64,000 nucleotides of DNA from Ignavibacteriales bacterium (GTDB lineage: Bacteria > Bacteroidota > Ignavibacteria > Ignavibacteriales > Ignavibacteriaceae): positions 186,001 through 250,000 of the forward strand of contig JADJIA010000003.1 of NCBI GenBank assembly GCA_016707285.1, in the 5' to 3' direction. Every line of letters starts with the position of its first letter. Positions within the stretch are counted from its first letter, which is position 1. Made by a program: the position numbers and the translations under genes. Under the pieces are notes generated by a model. It was not told where the DNA came from. It saw nothing but the letters and a program-made list of their open reading frames with translations, and made no database searches. This document shows, one piece after another, positions 1-7,283 of this stretch.

Positions 1-1
1 T

Positions 2-613
2 GATGCTGTTGTAATATCAACTCAGCACGACAGTGATGTAAGCCAGGAAACGATAAAAAAAGAGGTTATGGAGCATGTGATTAAAACGGTAATCCCTGCA
101 AACCTTCTCGATGAAAACACAAAATTTCACATCAACCCAACCGGCAGATTTGAAATTGGTGGACCACATGGTGACACCGGGCTAACGGGAAGAAAGATTA
201 TCGTTGACACCTACGGAGGATGGGCTCCTCATGGTGGTGGTGCCTTCTCCGGAAAAGATCCTTCAAAAGTGGACAGAAGTGCAACATATGCAGCCCGTCA
301 CATCGCTAAAAATGTTGTAGCTGCCGGACTTGCAAAAGAGTGCCTTATCCAGGTCGCTTATGCAATTGGTGTTGCTGAGCCGGTTTCAATTTTTGTTGAT
401 ACCTTCGGTACAGGGAAAATTGCTGACAAAGCCATTGCAAATATGATCGCAAAAGAAGTTGATCTTACACCTAAAGGAATAATTGAGAGACTTCAGCTGA
501 GAAGACCTGTTTACAGAGCAACCGCTGCATATGGTCATTTTGGTAGAAGTGGAGACGGTTTCACATGGGAGAAACTTGATCTCGTTGATGCATTTAAAAA
601 ATACAATAATTAA
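2..613 (+). CDS. metK: S-adenosylmethionine synthase, C-terminal part
   Basis: Makes S-adenosylmethionine from methionine and ATP in the cytoplasm. The frame is open from base 2, so the start lies upstream of the window and only about 203 C-terminal residues are visible. Family motifs seen in order are DAVVISTQHD at the edge, GGPHGDTGLTGRK, the phosphate-binding GGGAFSGKDP, and the closing FGRSGDGFTWE. The next gene, 38 bp downstream, is ahcY; the two enzymes make and remove the product side of the methyl cycle, so co-transcription is likely. The internal ATG at base 68 is not the start, because conserved MetK sequence continues upstream of it. Confidence 0.97.
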   Translation, partial: DAVVISTQHDSDVSQETIKKEVMEHVIKTVIPANLLDENTKFHINPTGRFEIGGPHGDTGLTGRKIIVDTYGGWAPHGGGAFSGKDPSKVDRSATYAARHIAKNVVAAGLAKECLIQVAYAIGVAEPVSIFVDTFGTGKIADKAIANMIAKEVDLTPKGIIERLQLRRPVYRATAAYGHFGRSGDGFTWEKLDLVDAFKKYNN

Positions 614-651
614 TAGTTAACAAGAATTTTAGAATTCAGGAGTTATATTTA

Positions 652-1929
652 ATGGACCACAAACAAGGACATTACAAAGTAAGAGACATTTCTCTTGCCG
701 AACAGGGAAGAATGAAAATCGAATGGGCAGAATCAAGAATGCCTGTTATGATGCAGATCAGAAAAGAAGTTGCAGTTACAAAACCGCTTGCAGGCTATAA
801 AATTGCCGGCTGTCTTCATGTAACAAAAGAAACCGCAGTACTCATCGAAACTCTCTCCGCTGCCGGAGCACAGGTTTCATGGAGTGGTTGTAACCCTCTT
901 TCAACTCAGGATGACATCGCAGCCGCTCTTGCAGCTGCAGGTCAAGAAATTTATGCATGGCATGGAATGAATGTTGAAGAGTTCTACTGGTGTATAGAGA
1001 GAACCCTTGACATGAAACCAAACCTGACACTTGATGATGGTGCTGATCTTATCTTCACTGTACACAACAAATTCCCCGAACTTATCCCAACCATCATTGG
1101 TGGAACAGAAGAAACAACCACCGGTGTTCACAGACTTAGAGCAATGGCTGATGCAGGTGCACTTAAATATCCTGTTATCGCTGTTAATGATGCTGAAACA
1201 AAATGGGATTTTGATAATGTTTACGGAACCGGACAGTCTTCACTCGACGGTATTCTCAGAGCAACCTCTATCCTTCTCGCAGGTAAAAATTTCGTTGTAG
1301 CCGGTTACGGTCACTGCGGAAGTGGCGTTGCAAGAAGAGCCCAGGGCATGGGATGTAATGTTATCGCAACTGAAGTTAAAGCAACTGCAGCTCTTAAAGC
1401 TACCCTTGAAGGTATGAGAGTTATGAAAATGGATGATGCCGCTGCTATCGGTGATGTATTCATTACCGCTACAGGAATCAAAGACATCATTGTTAAAAGA
1501 CACTTTGAAGCAATGAAAGATGGAGCAATCATTTGCAACACCGGTCATTATGATTGCGAAATCAACATTGATGATCTTGAAGCTCTCGCAGTTTCAAAAA
1601 GAACAGTTCGTCCGAACAACGAAGAATATACCCTTGCTGATGGCAGAAAGATATATCTTCTAGCTCAGGGCAGACTTGTAAATCTTGCTGCTGCTGAAGG
1701 TCACCCTTCAGAAGTGATGGATATGTCATTCGCAAATCAGTTTATGTCTCAGGTTCGTCTGGCAAATGAACACAAAGCCGGCAACAAACTTGATAATAAG
1801 GTATATGACATTCCTGAATCACAGGATCAGCATATCGCCGGTATTAAACTTGCAACTCAGGGTTATGCTATTGATACTCTTACTCCGGAACAAGTTGAAT
1901 ACATGGATGATTATTCTGCAGGAACCTGA
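652..1929 (+). CDS. ahcY: adenosylhomocysteinase
   Basis: NAD-dependent hydrolysis of S-adenosylhomocysteine to adenosine and homocysteine. The 425-residue protein has the DDGAD motif (about residues 126-130), the YPVIAVNDAxxK-type active-site segment and the Rossmann motif GYGHCGSG (about 218-225). An AGGAG site precedes the ATG. The C terminus stops at LTPEQVEYMDDYSAGT and lacks the final K...YRY tail that contacts NAD of the neighbouring subunit in the eukaryotic and most bacterial enzymes; short, tail-less forms are known in thermophile-type enzymes. It lies 38 bp behind metK and is followed by an intrinsic terminator, so metK-ahcY is probably one operon ending here. Confidence 0.97.
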   Translation: MDHKQGHYKVRDISLAEQGRMKIEWAESRMPVMMQIRKEVAVTKPLAGYKIAGCLHVTKETAVLIETLSAAGAQVSWSGCNPLSTQDDIAAALAAAGQEIYAWHGMNVEEFYWCIERTLDMKPNLTLDDGADLIFTVHNKFPELIPTIIGGTEETTTGVHRLRAMADAGALKYPVIAVNDAETKWDFDNVYGTGQSSLDGILRATSILLAGKNFVVAGYGHCGSGVARRAQGMGCNVIATEVKATAALKATLEGMRVMKMDDAAAIGDVFITATGIKDIIVKRHFEAMKDGAIICNTGHYDCEINIDDLEALAVSKRTVRPNNEEYTLADGRKIYLLAQGRLVNLAAAEGHPSEVMDMSFANQFMSQVRLANEHKAGNKLDNKVYDIPESQDQHIAGIKLATQGYAIDTLTPEQVEYMDDYSAGT

Positions 1930-2021
1930 TCTTTTTTTAGGTATTAAGTATTAATTATCAGGTATTATGGTTTTTCAATCTGAATGATTTGATACTGAAG
2001 TTTGATGCTTTAATGATTTAT

Positions 2022-2053
2022 AAGGCTGTTCTTTTTAGGGCAGCCTTTTTTTA
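2022..2053 (+). terminator. intrinsic terminator after ahcY
   Basis: The stem AAGGCTG/CAGCCTT (extended inward by two G-T pairs and one C-G pair) is followed by an uninterrupted run of T. It closes the metK-ahcY unit. The GGCTG/CAGCC core recurs in several terminators of this window. Confidence 0.8.
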
Positions 2054-2157
2054 TTTTTTTGGTATATGATAGGAATGATCTATTGTGGAATTGAGGATAG
2101 AATTGATGAATTATTGTATTTTGGTGTGTTATTTTTTGATTTTCTGAATTGAAATAG

Positions 2158-2772
2158 ATGGATCTCTACGAACTTCATCCGATTACACCACAAAAGCGGT
2201 TCATCACGAAGGCTGCTGAATCATTAGAAGCAGGTGAACTGGTTATCTTTCCTACCGACACATATTACGGTATCGGGTGTAGTATCTATGCCAAAGGAGC
2301 ACTGGAAAAACTCTGGATGGTAAAAAATGAGTCGAGGGATAAGCTATTCAGTTTTATCGTACCGGATCTAAAAGATATCTCTACTTACGCCCGTGTATCC
2401 GATTATGCCTACAAGAATATGAAGAAATTACTGCCGGGTCCCTACACATTTATTCTTCCTGCTGCGCGCGAAGTCCCAAAAAGGCTTTGGTCGAAAAGAA
2501 AAACAGTTGGTATCCGGGTTCCTGATCATGCCATAGCAATAGAGCTTGCAAGGGAATTGGGGCATCCGATTGTGAGTACTTCCACTACCAACAGAAAAGG
2601 GGAAATTCTCTCAAAACCGGATGAAATCGAAGCAGTTCTCGGATTTGCAGTTGATGTTATGCTTTCAGCCGGCTATGTTGCAAATAAGCCTTCAAGTGTA
2701 ATTGATCTAAGCACCGATGAGCCGATTATTGTGAGACGGGGTGCCGGAGATGTTTCAATTTTTGAGGAATAG
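2158..2772 (+). CDS. yciO: YciO-type YrdC-domain protein
   Basis: A 204-residue, single YrdC-domain protein. FPTDTYYGIGC, the K/R pair in VKNESRDKLF, LLPGPYTFIL, KRKTVGIRVPDH and the late VIDLSTDEPIIVRRGAGDV follow E. coli YciO almost segment by segment and in length, better than they follow TsaC/Sua5. YciO is a paralogue of the threonylcarbamoyl-AMP synthase TsaC; its physiological role is not settled. A second YrdC protein at 44004 looks like the true TsaC, which supports keeping the two apart. It stands alone after the ahcY terminator; no strong Shine-Dalgarno site is visible. Confidence 0.85.
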   Translation: MDLYELHPITPQKRFITKAAESLEAGELVIFPTDTYYGIGCSIYAKGALEKLWMVKNESRDKLFSFIVPDLKDISTYARVSDYAYKNMKKLLPGPYTFILPAAREVPKRLWSKRKTVGIRVPDHAIAIELARELGHPIVSTSTTNRKGEILSKPDEIEAVLGFAVDVMLSAGYVANKPSSVIDLSTDEPIIVRRGAGDVSIFEE

Positions 2773-2887
2773 AGGGTAATCCAATAATCCAATAATTTTC
2801 AAAAAAATTGTAGTAGAATCACACTATTTTTCTTAATGTTGAGCTATAGCAAGACAGTTCACTTTAAAATGATGCAATGGAATCGAA

Positions 2888-4096
2888 ATGAAGATAGAAC
2901 AGATAAGAATCAGAAATTACAAAGCACTAAAAGATGTTGAGATCAGAGATATTAAAAATCTGTCGGTATTCTTGGGTGCAAATGGATCAGGAAAATCCAC
3001 GCTGTTTGATGCAATTGGATTCTTAAGTGATTCCCTTAAGCATAATGTAAAATATGCTTTAACAAAACGCGGTGGTATGATTGAGGTGATTTCGAGAGAT
3101 CAAAAACCTCCTATAGAGGTTGAAATCAAATTTCGAAATTTTAGAGAGGACACTACAAAGAAACCTCCTTTAATTACTTATTTCTTACAGATTGGGGAAG
3201 AAGACAATTCACCTATAGTATTAAAAGAAATCTTGAGTTATCGAAGAGGCGGCGGAGGTCATGGAAGGCCATGGAGATTTCTTGATTTCTCGAAGGGGAA
3301 GGGACAGGCGATAATAAATGAAGATGAATATGGTAAAGAAGGTGCTCAGGAAAAGAGGGAGGAGCAGTTTCTTGATTCACCGGATATTCTTGCATTAAAG
3401 GGACTCGGTCAATTTCAAAAGTTTAAGGCAGTGGCATCGTTCCGCAGGCTATTGGAGAATTGGTATGTCTCTAATTTCCACATTCAAGCTTCGAGAACCG
3501 TTCAAGAGTTGACAATAAGTGAACATCTATCAAGTGAGGGGGAGAATCTTGCTGCTGTGACACAATTTATTTACTCAAATCATCCTGAGATATTCAGCAA
3601 AATACTCGAAAAAATGAAAAAAAGAGTACCGGGAATTGAAGGAGTCACAGCTAATGACACTATTGACGGCAGAATTGTACTTAAGTTTAAAGATGGTTCA
3701 TTCAGGGATCCCTTCATAGCAAGATATGTTTCTGACGGTACGCTGAAAATGTTTGCATACCTGATTTTGCTTCATGATCCTGTGCCTTATCCATTGCTTT
3801 GTATTGAAGAGCCGGAGAATTTTCTTCATCATGCATTAATGAATCAACTGGCTGAAGAATTCCGAGAATATGCCAACAATGGCGGTCAAGTATTTATATC
3901 GACGCATTCACCTGAGTTTGTTAATGCTTTGAATATAGAGGAAGTATACTGGCTTACAAAGGAATCCGGCTTCTCTATAATAAAAAAGGCCTCAGAAACG
4001 GAAATAGTTGAAAAAATGGTTCAAGAGGGAGAACCTTTAGGGCAATTGTGGAAGCAAGGTTATCTTAAGGGGAGCAATCCTATTGAAAATCATTGA
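2888..4096 (+). CDS. OLD/RecF-like AAA ATPase (AAA_21 type), accessory
   Basis: A 402-residue ABC/SMC-like ATPase. Walker A GANGSGKST is at residues 30-38, right after the N-terminal IRIRNYKALKDVEI typical of RecF/OLD ATPases. Walker B LLCIEEPE lies near residue 301, and the switch histidine segment STHSPEF near 338. No nuclease domain is fused. Its 3' end overlaps the DUF4276 gene by 14 bp, so the two are translationally coupled. Paired ATPase plus small Toprim-like effector genes are a common layout of anti-phage modules (for example AriA/AriB of PARIS). That this pair does the same is inference; a role in DNA metabolism is the alternative. Confidence 0.85.
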   Translation: MKIEQIRIRNYKALKDVEIRDIKNLSVFLGANGSGKSTLFDAIGFLSDSLKHNVKYALTKRGGMIEVISRDQKPPIEVEIKFRNFREDTTKKPPLITYFLQIGEEDNSPIVLKEILSYRRGGGGHGRPWRFLDFSKGKGQAIINEDEYGKEGAQEKREEQFLDSPDILALKGLGQFQKFKAVASFRRLLENWYVSNFHIQASRTVQELTISEHLSSEGENLAAVTQFIYSNHPEIFSKILEKMKKRVPGIEGVTANDTIDGRIVLKFKDGSFRDPFIARYVSDGTLKMFAYLILLHDPVPYPLLCIEEPENFLHHALMNQLAEEFREYANNGGQVFISTHSPEFVNALNIEEVYWLTKESGFSIIKKASETEIVEKMVQEGEPLGQLWKQGYLKGSNPIENH

Positions 4097-4649
4097 AATT
4101 CTGGTAGAAGAACCAAGTATAAAAAATGTACTCAATACCCTTTTACCATCTCTATTAACTCCGGACTATAAATTGGACGAAAATTGTTTCGTCAGGGTCC
4201 ATAGTGGGAAAACTGATCTACTAAAGTCAATTCCACGAAAATTAAAAGCATATTCGAAAATGCCCGATGAGTACAAAGTCCTGATATTGGTGGATAAAGA
4301 CTTTGAGGATTGTAAAGAGTTGAAACAAAAAATTGAATCTTCTATACCAGCCGATGTCGTTTGTGATAAGGTGATCAGAATTGTAAGTCGCGAACTTGAA
4401 GGCTGGTTTGTCGGCGATTTAGTTGCGGTGGAGAAAGCTTATCCATCCACCAAGGCAACTAAATATAAGAATAAGTCAACTTTTAGAGATCCTGATGAAG
4501 CCCATGCTGTTCAAGAATTAAAAAAGATAATTCCTGGATTCAGTAAGGGGGAGGTATCGCAAAAGATTTCATTACATATGAATCTTGAATCGAATAGAAA
4601 CAAGAGTTTCAATCAGTTTATTAAAGGACTGGAAAAACTAATAAGTTGA
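4083..4649 (+). CDS. DUF4276 family protein (partner of the ATPase)
   Basis: 188 residues starting from TTG inside the end of the ATPase gene. It has the family hallmarks: an N-terminal EILVEEPS acidic strand, the central acidic LVDKDFEDC and the RELEGWFVGD motif (about residues 100-109). The spaced acidic residues suggest a Toprim-like metal site, so it may be the nuclease or effector subunit of the ATPase upstream; that is inferred from the layout, not shown. It ends before a palindromic intergenic region facing a convergent gene. Confidence 0.8.
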   Translation: MKIIEILVEEPSIKNVLNTLLPSLLTPDYKLDENCFVRVHSGKTDLLKSIPRKLKAYSKMPDEYKVLILVDKDFEDCKELKQKIESSIPADVVCDKVIRIVSRELEGWFVGDLVAVEKAYPSTKATKYKNKSTFRDPDEAHAVQELKKIIPGFSKGEVSQKISLHMNLESNRNKSFNQFIKGLEKLIS

Positions 4650-4728
4650 TTTCTTGCTGATCACAGAGGTCTCTTTTAGTTGTTTTGCAAGATTAAGCAC
4701 CACCTTCCTGAAACTGGTAATTTTTATT

Positions 4729-4875
4729 TTAAATTAGTGCAGTCAGGAATTTTGAAGCAGAGATCACCCTGATGTCATCCTTCATTATGTCAATATCATC
4801 TTTCATCACTACCTGATAATTGAATGGTATTTTTAATCGATCACGGAAAAAACACACGAACTTTTTTGCTTATAA
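4729..4875 (-). other. possible small gene remnant
   Basis: On the minus strand a 46-codon frame with protein-like content (internal near-repeat MKDDIDIMKDDIRV and end ASKFLTALI) stops at 4729. It has no convincing start and is bounded upstream by a stop in the palindrome. It may be the tail of a lost gene or chance; I do not recognise the family. Confidence 0.2.
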
Positions 4876-4883
4876 GCAAAAAA
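4862..4883. terminator. perfect palindrome between convergent genes
   Basis: A perfect 22-bp palindrome, six T, GCTTATAAGC, six A. It is flanked by T on one strand and A on the other and could end transcription from both sides. It sits just upstream of a second palindrome with the same TTTTGCTT/AAGCAAAA arms. Confidence 0.55.
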
Positions 4884-4887
4884 TTAG

Positions 4888-4919
4888 CGAAAAATTTTGC
4901 TTTAAAGCAAAAATTTTCG
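4888..4919. terminator. bidirectional terminator-like palindrome
   Basis: Two 16-bp arms with no spacer and one mismatch pair (CGAAAAATTTTGCTTT against AAAGCAAAAATTTTCG). It ends 2 bp from the stop codon of the minus-strand cysteine synthase gene, fitting a terminator for that gene and for the converging ATPase/DUF4276 unit. Confidence 0.55.
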
Positions 4920-4921
4920 AA

Positions 4922-5899
4922 TTAAATCATACTGTTTGCAGTCAGCCAATCGTCGTTATAAACAGTGCTTAAATATTTATAACCTGAATCGCAGATTACG
5001 GTACAGATAACAGATGGTTCTTTTAATCGTTTTGCGAGGTTTAGGACTCCGTAGATATTTGCACCCGAGGAGCCACCTGAAAGTATGCCTTCCTGAGCAA
5101 CCAGAAGGAATGTATTCTCGATAGCCTGTTTGTCGGTTACCTGAATCATATCGTCAAGCATTTCAAGCTGTGCGGTTTTAATAAGAAATTCATCACCCAA
5201 ACCTTCTATCAGATATCTTGAAGACTCAACAATTTTACCGGTTTTGAAATAATCGTAAAAAATGGACCCAACGGGATCAACACCAATAACCTGAATTTCA
5301 GGATTTTTTTCTTTCAGATATCTACCTGCCCCTGTACAGGTTCCACCTGTTCCAACACCTGCAACAAAATAGTCAATTCTACCATTCATTTGTTGCCATA
5401 TTTCCGGTCCTGTTGACATGTAATGGGCTTCGTTGTTATCGAGGTTGTTATGTTGGTCGATGTAAAAAACATTCGGGTCGTTTGCGGCAAGTTTTGAAGC
5501 AAAATTATTGTAGGAATCGGGGTGATCGGGGGGAAGGGAAGCCTCCACTTTAATGACATCCACACCCATTATTTCAAGCATCTTAATTTTTTCTTTTGAG
5601 GTAGTGTTTCTGATTACGATTTTAAGTTTGTAACCTTTTTGACGGCATACAATCGCGAGACCCATAGCAGTATTGCCGGAGGAGTTCTCGATAATTGTAT
5701 CCCCGGGTTTAAGTTTTCCCTCTTTTTCTGCTTTTTCGACCATATACATTGCAATGCGGTCTTTGATGCTTCCCCCGGGATTCATAAACTCAAGTTTTGC
5801 CCAAACTTCATGATTTGTGAGTTTCGAGATATTTTCAAGTTTTACGCACGGGGTGTTCCCAATTGCTTTTAGAAGGTTGAGGTTTGAATTAAAGATCAT
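4922..5899 (-). CDS. PLP-dependent cysteine synthase / cystathionine beta-synthase
   Basis: 325-residue fold-type II PLP enzyme. NPGGSIKDR carries the PLP lysine (Lys46), ENSSGNTAMGLA binds the substrate carboxylate, GVGTGGTCTGAG binds the PLP phosphate, and GGSSGAN follows late. The segments GVDPVGS, EGLGDEF and AQEGILSGGSSG resemble cystathionine beta-synthase more than plain CysK. It could therefore condense serine with homocysteine (made by ahcY 3 kb away) instead of making cysteine from O-acetylserine and sulfide. There is no CBS or heme domain. It is the second gene of a two-gene minus-strand unit, 17 bp after the SPOR-like gene. Confidence 0.9.
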   Translation of the reverse strand: MIFNSNLNLLKAIGNTPCVKLENISKLTNHEVWAKLEFMNPGGSIKDRIAMYMVEKAEKEGKLKPGDTIIENSSGNTAMGLAIVCRQKGYKLKIVIRNTTSKEKIKMLEIMGVDVIKVEASLPPDHPDSYNNFASKLAANDPNVFYIDQHNNLDNNEAHYMSTGPEIWQQMNGRIDYFVAGVGTGGTCTGAGRYLKEKNPEIQVIGVDPVGSIFYDYFKTGKIVESSRYLIEGLGDEFLIKTAQLEMLDDMIQVTDKQAIENTFLLVAQEGILSGGSSGANIYGVLNLAKRLKEPSVICTVICDSGYKYLSTVYNDDWLTANSMI

Positions 5900-5916
5900 A
5901 TCAAAATCCGGTTAAG

Positions 5917-6768
5917 TTATTGATTACAGTCGGTAGCAAGATCAAAAGCGGCAATGTACCACTTTCCGTTTTCATAAGCGAAATCGATCTCAAAACCTTG
6001 AGTGTTGATTGTTCTGATAATTATTTTGCTTTCAGCTTCTCTTAGTTTTTGGACAGAATTGTCGTCCCAGTCGTCATATTCCATCAGTGAATATTCCCAT
6101 CTGCTTATCCTGCTAAAAGAGCGGACACCCTGAACAAAACATCCTTCTTTAGACCATTCACCTGTTTCACAGTTATAATCGGGGAGTTGACCAAAATTCA
6201 GATTACCTGCTTCAAATTTTGTCTGTTCATCAAAATAGATAAAAATTCCAGTTGCAAAAATATCTTCAAGATTAACCGGAATTGAATCGAGGTAAACAGG
6301 AAGGAAGGAAGAGCCGGGATTGATCATCACATAAAATCCTGAAGCAGGATTGATATATCGGTTTAAACCTTGATAATCCTGACTGTTGATCATTAGGGCG
6401 ATGTCGTTATATACACGGGCAAATTCCTCTCGATCAATTTCAGGCATTGTGGTCATTAAAGTTGCAGGGACGGGGAGAACCCAAACATCTTTGTATTTTT
6501 CTCTTTGTCTGAGTTCATCCCACAAATTAATCGCAGAGTTAATATCATCAAAAAATCCTGTACAAAGCCTGTAAACAATCCCTTTTTTCAGCTTTATATC
6601 GAGAATTTCAGGATTTAATTTATCATTTTGTGCCTGGATTAGCAGTTCCTGCAGAGCAGATCTGTTATAGTCGGAACCCAATACAACAACAAATCCCTGG
6701 GCATAAGCTGCGACAGGCATAAAAAACAGGATCGATAAAAGGGCTGTATTTAAATATTTCAAATTCAA
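5917..6768 (-). CDS. secreted SPOR-like protein, function unknown
   Basis: 283 residues from a TTG start. A signal peptide (hydrophobic core to about residue 20, cleavage near AYAQG) indicates export. FVVVLGS, LNPEILDIKLKKG and VYRLCTGFFDDINSA resemble a SPOR domain (about residues 26-95), which usually binds denuded peptidoglycan. The rest, to about 283, ends with a segment like those of small NTF2-like or SH3-like periplasmic proteins and is not identified. The gene lies upstream of the PLP enzyme and probably shares its transcript. Confidence 0.7.
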   Translation of the reverse strand: MNLKYLNTALLSILFFMPVAAYAQGFVVVLGSDYNRSALQELLIQAQNDKLNPEILDIKLKKGIVYRLCTGFFDDINSAINLWDELRQREKYKDVWVLPVPATLMTTMPEIDREEFARVYNDIALMINSQDYQGLNRYINPASGFYVMINPGSSFLPVYLDSIPVNLEDIFATGIFIYFDEQTKFEAGNLNFGQLPDYNCETGEWSKEGCFVQGVRSFSRISRWEYSLMEYDDWDDNSVQKLREAESKIIIRTINTQGFEIDFAYENGKWYIAAFDLATDCNQ

Positions 6769-7159
6769 AAATTGTAAAATTAAAGTAACAATTTACGAAA
6801 GACTGAAGTTTTTGAGTGATTTGATTTCAATTGGGTGGCTCACCTGATTATTTAGTGGCATCCAGATCAAGCAAAAAGACTGAAAAGTGTGGAAAAGAAG
6901 AAATTACTTTCCAGAGTTACTCTGACTTCTCTTTTTAATTGTATTAATTTACCATTAATTTTATAATTCAGGTTAACTTGAAAATTTTTTATCAGCTTTT
7001 TTAAGCAACTATTGCATAAATGAAATATTTAAATTAACTTAAATAAGATTTATTCAGGAGTTTTGGAGAAACAAAAAAAAGAAATATCAGAAGCAGTTGA
7101 TTGTCTATGGGAAGACAATTGTAGATTTCAGCTTTAACATGTGATCAGGTTTTGGAATT
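6769..7159. other. AT-rich intergenic region, no gene seen
   Basis: This stretch separates two divergent genes and must hold their promoters. I see no convincing coding frame, and no promoter close enough to consensus to name. Confidence 0.5.
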
Positions 7160-7239
7160 AAAACGGAAACCGACTTTTAGTCAACCCCTTGGCGGTAGCT
7201 GCCACGGTGTGTGTCTAAGTGTGGGTTTCCGTTTTTTTT
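7160..7239 (+). ncRNA. candidate structured RNA ending in a terminator
   Basis: A perfect 12-bp outer stem (AAAACGGAAACC at 7160-7171 with GGTTTCCGTTTT at 7224-7235) closes a 52-nt insert and runs into eight T. Inside, GACT-TTT-AGTC (7172-7182) and TGGC-GGTAGCT-GCCA (7190-7204, with outer CC/GG pairs) form separate hairpins, giving a junction. It ends 44 bp before the ATG of the next gene, so it could be an attenuator or riboswitch, or the 3' end of a small RNA. No known class is recognised. Confidence 0.45.
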
Positions 7240-7283
7240 GTTTTAAATAATAGCAAAATAATGATAATAAATTAGAAGTTAAA

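Noticed and set aside
1031..1300. Same-strand alternate frame inside ahcY
   Set aside because: Shadow of the conserved ahcY frame with no ribosome site.
2158..2772. Second TsaC (threonylcarbamoyl-AMP synthase)
   Set aside because: Length and late motifs follow YciO much better, and a TsaC-like gene exists at 44004.
7160..7239. tRNA gene or known riboswitch
   Set aside because: The 12-bp closing stem, the short inner arms and the lack of a TTCRA-type T loop or anticodon arm do not fit a tRNA. I could match no riboswitch core.
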